DNA of 9,989 bases from Bacillota bacterium (lineage in GTDB: Bacteria; Bacillota; Negativicutes; Sporomusales; Sporomusaceae): the NCBI GenBank assembly GCA_023443285.1, contig JAEZVB010000037.1, positions 1 to 9,989 on the forward strand. Direction: 5' to 3'. Positions within the stretch are counted from its first letter, which is position 1. Each line of letters opens with the position of its first letter. The notes beneath the pieces are model-generated. The model was not told the origin of the DNA and searched no databases. It saw nothing but the letters and a program-made list of their open reading frames with translations. The translations under genes and the position numbers were made by a program. This document shows positions 5,958 to 9,989 of the stretch, one piece after another.

Positions 5958-6153
5958 CGTAACAAGTTAACTTTTTATGTATTCTTAATTTCTCGATTAA
6001 TTATAAGTTTCTAACTAAATAGTAGTATCCTAAATTGAAGAAAAGGGGGAAAGTATAAACCTTTATTACTTTACATAACGTCAATATAAGTAAACTAATG
6101 GCTCCATTAAACCTCAAGCGTTATGCTAAGAACAAAATCATAATAATGAGGAA
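5958..6153 (+). other. AT-rich leader with a lost or missing gene start
   Basis: Downstream of the rightward promoter this stretch has no usable gene. AAGGGGGAAAG (6043-6053) is a strong ribosome site but is followed by no ATG, GTG or TTG at the right distance. A 19-codon frame (6098-6157) ends overlapping the GTG of the Com-like gene but has no ribosome site. It may be the scar of a deleted early phage gene. Confidence 0.45.
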
Positions 6154-6321
6154 GTGAAGGCCATTCCAGAACAAGTAAAGTGTCCATTTTGCAAATTGCG
6201 ATTATTTGACCTTTGGTCTAAGGTTGTAAGGTTAGATATAAAATGTCCCAAATGTAAAAACATCGTAAGCGTTAAAAAAAACAACTTAATAACACGCATA
6301 CCGAGCAACGGAGTCAAGTAG
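6154..6321 (+). CDS. Com-like small zinc-ribbon protein (phage type)
   Basis: A 55-aa protein with two cysteine pairs, CPFC (10-13) and CPKC (31-34), seventeen residues apart, which form a zinc ribbon. The layout (AIPEQVKCPFC...LDIKCPKCKNIVSV) matches the small Com-family proteins found in phage regions; phage Mu Com binds mom mRNA and activates its translation. Whether this protein binds RNA or DNA is not known. GTG 6154 is the best start although GAGGA (6148-6152) is unusually close; an alternative start a few codons later (ATT 6163) cannot be excluded. It follows the rightward promoter and ends right where a truncated terminase begins, so it is probably the last intact gene of a decayed phage block. 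Confidence 0.7.
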   Translation: MKAIPEQVKCPFCKLRLFDLWSKVVRLDIKCPKCKNIVSVKKNNLITRIPSNGVK

Positions 6322-6322
6322 T

Positions 6323-6847
6323 CTACCTTATTTTTGGATTCCGGAAGACAACCTGGCAACACGGGTTAGACGTGACCATGTACCCTATGATATCTGGCAA
6401 CAACAGGGATATATCAAAACAACCGAGGGGAATGTCGTTCATTATGGCTTTATCGAAACTTTTATTGAAGAACTCAATACAAAATACAACATCAAAGAAA
6501 TTGCCTTCGACCGGTGGGGGGCAGTGCAAATGGTGCAGAACCTAGAAGGTATGGGATTTACCGTCATTCCTTTTGGACAAGGCTATAAGGATATGTCACC
6601 CGCTTCCAAAGAACTCGTGAAGCTTACTTTAGAAAAGAATATGGCGCATGGTGGGAATCCAGTACTCAGGTGGATGATGGATAATATCTATGTAAAAACC
6701 GACCCGGCAGGCAATATCAAGCCGGACAAAGAAAAAAGCACCGAGCGGATTGACGGTGCTGTGGCGCTCATTATGGCTTTGGACCGAGCGATAAGGAATG
6801 TAAATAAGGCCAGCGTATATGACGAGAGAGGGATTTTGGTGCTGTGA
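6323..6847 (+). pseudogene. phage terminase large subunit, C-terminal part only
   Basis: 175 codons match the end of a TerL protein: LPYFWIPEDNLATRVRRDHV, then EIAFDRWGAVQMVQNLEGMG, and ERIDGAVALIMALDRAIR. This is the second half of the RNase H-like nuclease domain; AFDRWG and ERIDGA hold two of the acidic catalytic positions. The entire N-terminal ATPase domain (Walker A and B) and the first nuclease Asp are missing. The same frame is open back to 6293 but the residues before LPYFW no longer resemble TerL, and there is no start codon with a ribosome site, so it is a fragment joined to the end of the Com-like gene. An in-frame ATG at 6524 exists but is not a credible start. Genome packaging is therefore not possible from this copy. 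Confidence 0.85.
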
Positions 6848-6865
6848 TAATTTAGAATAGAATTC

Positions 6866-6895
6866 TTGAGTAATATAGCATAATTATGCTATAAT
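6866..6895 (+). promoter_or_regulatory. promoter of the toxin-antitoxin operon
   Basis: TTGAGT (6866-6871) and TATAAT (6890-6895), spacer 18 bases, 29 bases before the antitoxin ATG. It lies within the palindromic operator. Confidence 0.7.
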
Positions 6896-6907
6896 TATGC
6901 TATATTA
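6871..6907. promoter_or_regulatory. toxin-antitoxin operator, 17-bp perfect inverted repeat
   Basis: TAATATAGCATAATTAT (6871-6887) is the exact reverse complement of 6891-6907, with three bases between. Inside it TAGCATAATTATGCTA (6876-6891) is itself a perfect palindrome, so two overlapping dimer sites are possible. It covers the promoter, as expected for autorepression by the antitoxin and the complex. Confidence 0.85.
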
Positions 6908-6924
6908 ATGACGGAGGGATGAAT

Positions 6925-7188
6925 ATGGAAATTAGACCGATTAAAGCATTGAGAAACACTACTGAGATTTCTGAGTTTTGTCATAGAAAACAAGAGCCAA
7001 TTTTTATCACCAAAAATGGGTATGGTGATTTGGTAGTTATGAGCATTGAAACATACAAGCGTCAAATGGCCCTTGCAGAAGTGTACCAGAAACTGGCAGA
7101 AGCTGAAAAAGAAATTGCTGATGGGGTTCCACTTTTAGACGGTGAAGAAGTGCTAAAAAAACTGAGGGAAAAATATGTCAGAGTGTAA
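6925..7188 (+). CDS. Phd/YefM-family antitoxin
   Basis: An 87-aa antitoxin. The N-terminal DNA-binding fold is typical: EIRPIKALRNTTEISEFCHR, then PIFITKNGYGDLVVMSIETY, the signature of Phd/YefM proteins. The C-terminal part (about 50-87) is a long charged helix (YQKLAEAEKEIADG...LKKLREKY) that would wrap and neutralise the toxin. I prefer ATG 6925 because GGAGGG (6913-6918) is correctly spaced; ATG 6919, two codons earlier, is too close to it. The gene overlaps the toxin gene by 14 bases, so the two are translationally coupled. Control is by the palindrome over its promoter. Confidence 0.92.
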   Translation: MEIRPIKALRNTTEISEFCHRKQEPIFITKNGYGDLVVMSIETYKRQMALAEVYQKLAEAEKEIADGVPLLDGEEVLKKLREKYVRV

Positions 7189-7495
7189 TTATCGTTTGCG
7201 ATTTACTCCGAAAGCAGCAAAAGACCTTGATGCAATCTATGATTATATTTTTAATACACTTTCTGCTGCTATGGCAGCAAATGATTTAATTGAGCATATA
7301 GAAAAAGCAACGATGCAACTGGCTTTATTTCCGTATTCAGGTTCTCAAGTAATTGAAGAATCGCTAAGACTGAAAGGATATCGGAAAGCTATCGTGAATA
7401 ACTATTTGCTATTTTATGTAGTCGATGAAATCGAAAAACAAGTTGTGGTGATTCGTGTTCTTTTTGGGGCGAGTAAATATGAAGAAATTCTGTAA
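7175..7495 (+). CDS. RelE/ParE-family toxin
   Basis: A 106-aa toxin with the family pattern: YRLRFTPKAAKDLDAIYDYI at the N-terminus, LFPYSGSQ in the middle, then LRLKGYRKAIVNNYLLFYVV and a final strand VVVIRVLFGASKYEEIL. RelE members cleave mRNA in the ribosome, ParE members poison gyrase; the long helical pair (about 15-50) and the GYRKAIVNNY motif do not decide between them. GAGGG (7164-7168) precedes the ATG by six bases. All parts appear intact, in contrast to the broken phage genes on both sides, suggesting selection or recent arrival. The module lies where, in an intact phage, terminase and portal would be adjacent. Confidence 0.9.
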   Translation: MSECNYRLRFTPKAAKDLDAIYDYIFNTLSAAMAANDLIEHIEKATMQLALFPYSGSQVIEESLRLKGYRKAIVNNYLLFYVVDEIEKQVVVIRVLFGASKYEEIL

Positions 7496-7776
7496 TTGAG
7501 TTTAGTTTAAGGAGTGATCCAGAATAGCAACATCATCATTACTAAAGATGTTACATTGGACAGTAAAAAGGTTGTAGATTTTTTACAAAAATAATTTCTA
7601 CCCCTACTAAGGTGTGAAATTAGATAGGACACTAACATCGCCCGAAAGTAAGAAGAGAGGTAAATTCAGATTAAAACAAATGTTATTCTCCAAGAAAGTG
7701 TAATAATTGAAACCAAGTAAAAGCCTTGATGAATGGAGTCAAGGCTTTTTTTGCGACTATTTTTAGGAGGTAGTCA
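7496..7776. other. intergenic region after the toxin gene
   Basis: It holds AAGGAG (7509-7514), a 26-codon frame (7514-7594, starting GTG and ending KVVDFLQK) and a 29-codon frame (7614-7703). Both are too short and have badly spaced ribosome sites, so they are not called; the first may be the end of a lost gene. A strong terminator closes the region. Confidence 0.4.
7719..7752 (+). terminator. Rho-independent terminator
   Basis: AAAAGCCTTGA (7719-7729) pairs with TCAAGGCTTTT (7739-7749) around a nine-base loop, ending in a run of seven T. It isolates the toxin-antitoxin block from the portal remnant, whose ribosome site starts 13 bases later. Confidence 0.92.
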
Positions 7777-8075
7777 GTGAAAATGGGACATCTTTTATTA
7801 TGGGATATGCCTATGCCCAGATCATTCACGATGGACGTGGCAGAGTGGTAGCCCTATACCCGCTCTTACCAAAACAGATTACCGTCAAACGAAATGATCA
7901 GGCAGGTTTTACTATCAATACGGCAAAGACGTGCAAACCCATATCTTCAGAAGCTCTGAAGGTCTTCACATCCTCGGACTTGGTTTTGGTGGCCTCGTTG
8001 GATATTTCCCCGATTGCTCTGGCCCAAAATGCCATTGGCATGAAGAGTATGGGCAAGGCTATTCTTTATGAACAG
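7777..8075 (+). pseudogene. phage portal protein, decayed copy 1
   Basis: AGGAGG (7765-7770) and GTG AAA AT- keep the start of a portal gene, but codon 3 is joined directly to MGHLLLWG, which is codon 105 in the copy at 8916: an in-frame loss of 102 codons across the shared bases AT. A one-base loss follows in LLLWG/YAYAQIIHDGRGRV; the portal reading then shifts again near 7903 (to FYYQYGKDVQTHIFRS) and near 8008 (to SPIALAQNAIGM), and 13 bases are missing before EEYG (8042-8053). Similarity to portal ends at about 8075. The open frame 7800-8264 that crosses it is an artefact of these shifts. At least four lesions make it non-functional. Confidence 0.85.
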
Positions 8076-8649
8076 GGCACCGCGCACCAAGCAAATGATC
8101 TACCCACGATAACGGGAAATAATTTTTTGCTTCTTGTGGAGCAACTTGTTCAATTTCTTTATAGCATTTTTTGCAAACCTTTTTACCGACTGCGTCAATC
8201 AAATTTTGAGAAAGACCTAGCCGCAGTAGTCTTCTATGCCGTGATTCAACCAGAATATTTGTAGAGTCCACCGCTTGTTTGCTTACGATGATTAAGCCTG
8301 CCCCGGCCTTATATTCAGAGCCGTGTAATATTGTATAAGGCACCTTCATATCAGAGGCCAGTTTAGTGTATTTCTCATAAAACTGTGGGGCAATGGTCCC
8401 ATCAATGAGCATTCTATCGGTATATTTATCTTTGAGCGCTTGAATAATCTCTGGATAAATGATTGGTTCAGCTACCTGCTTTTTTGTAAGTAACTTAATA
8501 ATACGCTCCTTAAATTGACCGAGGTAATAGGCCTTCTCCTCTCTTTTTAATTCAGGGATACCATGCATCCCAACTAGTAAAGCATTTTCCAGATCACTAT
8601 TTTGTCCCCAGGTACTGCTAATCTTAGATTCCGTAGTATGCTCACTCAA
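8059..8649 (-). CDS. yueI: YueI-family protein (DUF1694) with C-terminal Cys/His tail
   Basis: A 196-aa protein whose residues about 20-130 match the YueI/DUF1694 family of Firmicutes: LLVGMHGIPELKREEKAYYL, then QALKDKYTDRMLIDGTI, and MKVPYTILHGSEYKAGAGLI. B. subtilis YueI is about 132 aa, and its function is unknown; a ribosome or stress role has not been established to my knowledge. Residues 130-196 form an extension with CKKC (159-162) and CPVH (191-194), a possible zinc site. The start is TTG 8649 with AAAGGAAGT (minus strand, 8667-8659) upstream; the spacing is a little long. Its stop codon lies inside the end of portal remnant 1, so the last few residues may derive from phage DNA. Confidence 0.82.
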   Translation of the reverse strand: MSEHTTESKISSTWGQNSDLENALLVGMHGIPELKREEKAYYLGQFKERIIKLLTKKQVAEPIIYPEIIQALKDKYTDRMLIDGTIAPQFYEKYTKLASDMKVPYTILHGSEYKAGAGLIIVSKQAVDSTNILVESRHRRLLRLGLSQNLIDAVGKKVCKKCYKEIEQVAPQEAKNYFPLSWVDHLLGARCPVHKE

Positions 8650-8915
8650 GAGCGAACACTTCCTTTACGACGTTTTCACAATGTTTTGCGGCACGACTTG
8701 ATTGGATATTATATGTGTTGACTGTAATATCGAAAAGAATCAGGTAGGCAAGTCAGAGGAACGGTGCAACATTTATTTTCCTTATTCAATTGCTGTATTG
8801 CTGCATGTTCCAGATCGAAGATTATACCTGATTCATGAATTGCACCCTTTAAATATCCATTAGTTTTCGATCTACATCTAGTATGCCACTCAAGTCTATT
8901 TTCAGGAGGTGACTA
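8650..8915. other. intergenic region between yueI and portal copy 2
   Basis: No gene is supported in this 266-base gap. It holds the yueI ribosome site at the left and the AGGAGGTGA (8904-8912) of the portal copy at the right. A minus-strand TATAAT (near 8713) lacks a convincing -35 box. One recombination border between chromosomal and phage DNA should lie here, but I cannot place it. Confidence 0.4.
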
Positions 8916-9776
8916 ATGAAAATACCTTTTCTGCCAAGGCTATTTCCAACAAGAGCCAGTCCGAAGAATAGCCTGTGGGCCAATTCATATAATTTTCTTT
9001 TTGGTACTAGTACTAGCGGCAAAACGGTTAATGAACGAACCGCCATGCAAACAACCGCTGTATATGCTTGTGTAAGAATACTGGCTGAAACCATAGCCTC
9101 ACTACCACTTCACACCTACCGCTACACAACCAGCGGCAAAGAAAAAGCAACGGATCATCCCATATATTATCTCATCCATAGCGAACCAAACCCTGAGATG
9201 ACTTCATTTGTGTTTAGAGAAACACTGATGGGTCATCTTTTATTATGGGGCAATGCCTACGCCCAAATCATCCGTGACGGGCGGGGTAGAGTAATTGCCC
9301 TATACCCGCTCTTACCAAATAAAATAGCCATTAAGCGAACCGACCAAGGCCAGCTCTACTATGAGTACGATAAAGACGGTCAAAGTCATATTCTAAGAAG
9401 TTATGAAGTCCTCCACATTCCTGGCCTAGGCTTTGACGGACTCATTGGTTACTCGCCAATCGCAATGGCCAAAAACGCTATTGGCATGGCCATAGCTACT
9501 GAAGAATATGGTGCTAAGCTTGGGTGTCTAAGGGCAGAGCGTAATACTATAATTCAGCAAATCGAAGGCCAGGACGAGCGGCTAAAACAAACAGACGAAC
9601 TGATCACATTCTTTGACGGAATAGAAAATCCGCTAGAGAGTTTTGATGCCGAACTTTTTGAAACCATTGTAGACAAGCTTGTGGTCAAGGAACGGGAGTG
9701 CATCATATTTCGTCTAAAAAATGGCATGGAGCTTGAGGAACGATACGAATTGCAACGCGGCCAAGATAAGGTGTGA
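8916..9776 (+). CDS. chimeric ORF: phage portal N-terminus fused to serine recombinase C-terminus
   Basis: A 286-codon open frame made of two unrelated parts. Residues 1 to about 201 are the N-terminal half of an HK97-type portal protein (TAVYACVRILAETIASLPLH; MGHLLLWGNAYAQIIRDGRG; HIPGLGFDGLIGYSPI; ATEEYGAK). Residues about 203-286 (LRAERNTIIQQIEGQDERLK, then FDAELFETIVDKLVVKEREC and IIFRLKNGMELEE) are the coiled-coil and C-terminal strand region of a large serine recombinase. The join is near 9516-9528. A full portal needs about 400 residues and a recombinase about 500, so neither activity is expected. The start ATG has a strong AGGAGGTGA. It is followed after 10 bases by another recombinase gene, the usual order in tandem recombinase operons, which shows that the right part kept its native neighbour. 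Confidence 0.85.
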   Translation: MKIPFLPRLFPTRASPKNSLWANSYNFLFGTSTSGKTVNERTAMQTTAVYACVRILAETIASLPLHTYRYTTSGKEKATDHPIYYLIHSEPNPEMTSFVFRETLMGHLLLWGNAYAQIIRDGRGRVIALYPLLPNKIAIKRTDQGQLYYEYDKDGQSHILRSYEVLHIPGLGFDGLIGYSPIAMAKNAIGMAIATEEYGAKLGCLRAERNTIIQQIEGQDERLKQTDELITFFDGIENPLESFDAELFETIVDKLVVKERECIIFRLKNGMELEERYELQRGQDKV

Positions 9777-9786
9777 GGTGATAAAG

Positions 9787-9989
9787 ATGGCGTCAATTCC
9801 TTTATATCCATATGGCTACAAATTGAATTATAAGGGTAAGAAAGAGGTACACGAGGAAAGAGCAGCGGTCGTACGGCTGATTTATGATAAATACATTGAA
9901 GGCATGAACCGGTATGCTATTACTTGGTACCTGATTAACCATGAAATTTTAAGACCTAGGGGAGATTCCTGTGATTGGCAATATAGTAT
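9787..9989 (+). CDS. serine recombinase family protein lacking the N-terminal resolvase domain (partial)
   Basis: The first 67 residues of a gene that continues past the window. It begins MASIPLYPYGYKLNYKGKKE and goes on with VHEERAAVVRLIYDKYIEGM and a helix ending ...NHEILRPRGDSCDW, the start of the 'Recombinase' DNA-binding domain (PF07508) of large serine recombinases. The catalytic resolvase domain with its nucleophile Ser, which should precede it by about 150 residues, is absent, so it is either one of the short accessory recombinase subunits found in tandem clusters or a remnant. GAGGTG (9775-9780) overlaps the previous stop region and is well spaced for ATG 9787. Its 3' part is not visible. 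Confidence 0.8.
   Translation, partial: MASIPLYPYGYKLNYKGKKEVHEERAAVVRLIYDKYIEGMNRYAITWYLINHEILRPRGDSCDWQYS

Noticed and set aside
7614..7703. 29-codon frame near a GGACAC motif that recalls IS3-type element starts
   Set aside because: No terminal repeats, no transposase motif and no target duplication can be seen.
7800..8264. 154-codon open frame on the plus strand
   Set aside because: It is a by-product of frameshifts in portal copy 1; only its first third matches portal in frame, and its second half is antisense to yueI.
8849..9094. 81-codon minus-strand open frame
   Set aside because: Antisense to the portal start, with no ribosome site; a shadow of the portal copy.

Overview
The window looks like chromosomal DNA from a low-GC Gram-positive lineage (Firmicutes, most likely Clostridia or Negativicutes). 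The reasons are AT-rich DNA, strong AGGAGG-type ribosome binding sites, frequent TTG and GTG starts, consensus sigma-A promoters, a GAAC-4-GTTC type SOS box, a YueI-family gene and Firmicutes-type phage genes. The species cannot be named from the sequence alone.

Left part (1-5837) is mostly intact cellular genes. It starts with the last codons of a LexA-like repressor, then a small hypothetical gene with a terminator. Next comes a two-helix membrane protein carrying an Mrr-like nuclease domain. A MarR regulator and a four-helix membrane protein follow, each preceded by the same palindrome. A Y-family DNA polymerase has an SOS-type promoter and is followed closely by a 76-aa conserved-looking partner and a clear terminator. 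A Staygreen-domain gene lies on the minus strand. An unrecognised 175-aa gene then converges on an XRE regulator; the two share a bidirectional terminator inside their coding ends.

Middle part (5838-7776). Upstream of the XRE gene there are divergent promoters, each with the same 10-bp operator-like motif, 42 bp apart. The rightward promoter leads into a phage-type region: a 55-aa Com-like zinc ribbon that immediately abuts the C-terminal third of a terminase large subunit lacking its N-terminus. An intact Phd/YefM-RelE/ParE toxin-antitoxin operon under a large palindromic operator follows, then a strong terminator.

Right part (7777-9989) is a rearranged phage region. A portal gene copy is damaged by an in-frame 102-codon deletion and several frameshifts. 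It stops against the 3' end of a minus-strand YueI (DUF1694) gene with an added CxxC/CxxH tail. A second portal copy is open, but after about 200 codons it runs in frame into the C-terminal tail of a large serine recombinase. A second recombinase-like gene follows 10 bp later and leaves the window. The two portal remnants break at nearly the same codon, which suggests recombination at one point in the gene.

How parts may work together: LexA and the SOS-box polymerase fit a DNA-damage response; the MarR pair is a self-contained autoregulated unit; the TA pair may stabilise the decayed phage region. I see no tRNA, rRNA or CRISPR array. The most unusual items are the portal-recombinase chimera with its paired portal break, the Staygreen gene, and the shared coding-end terminator.
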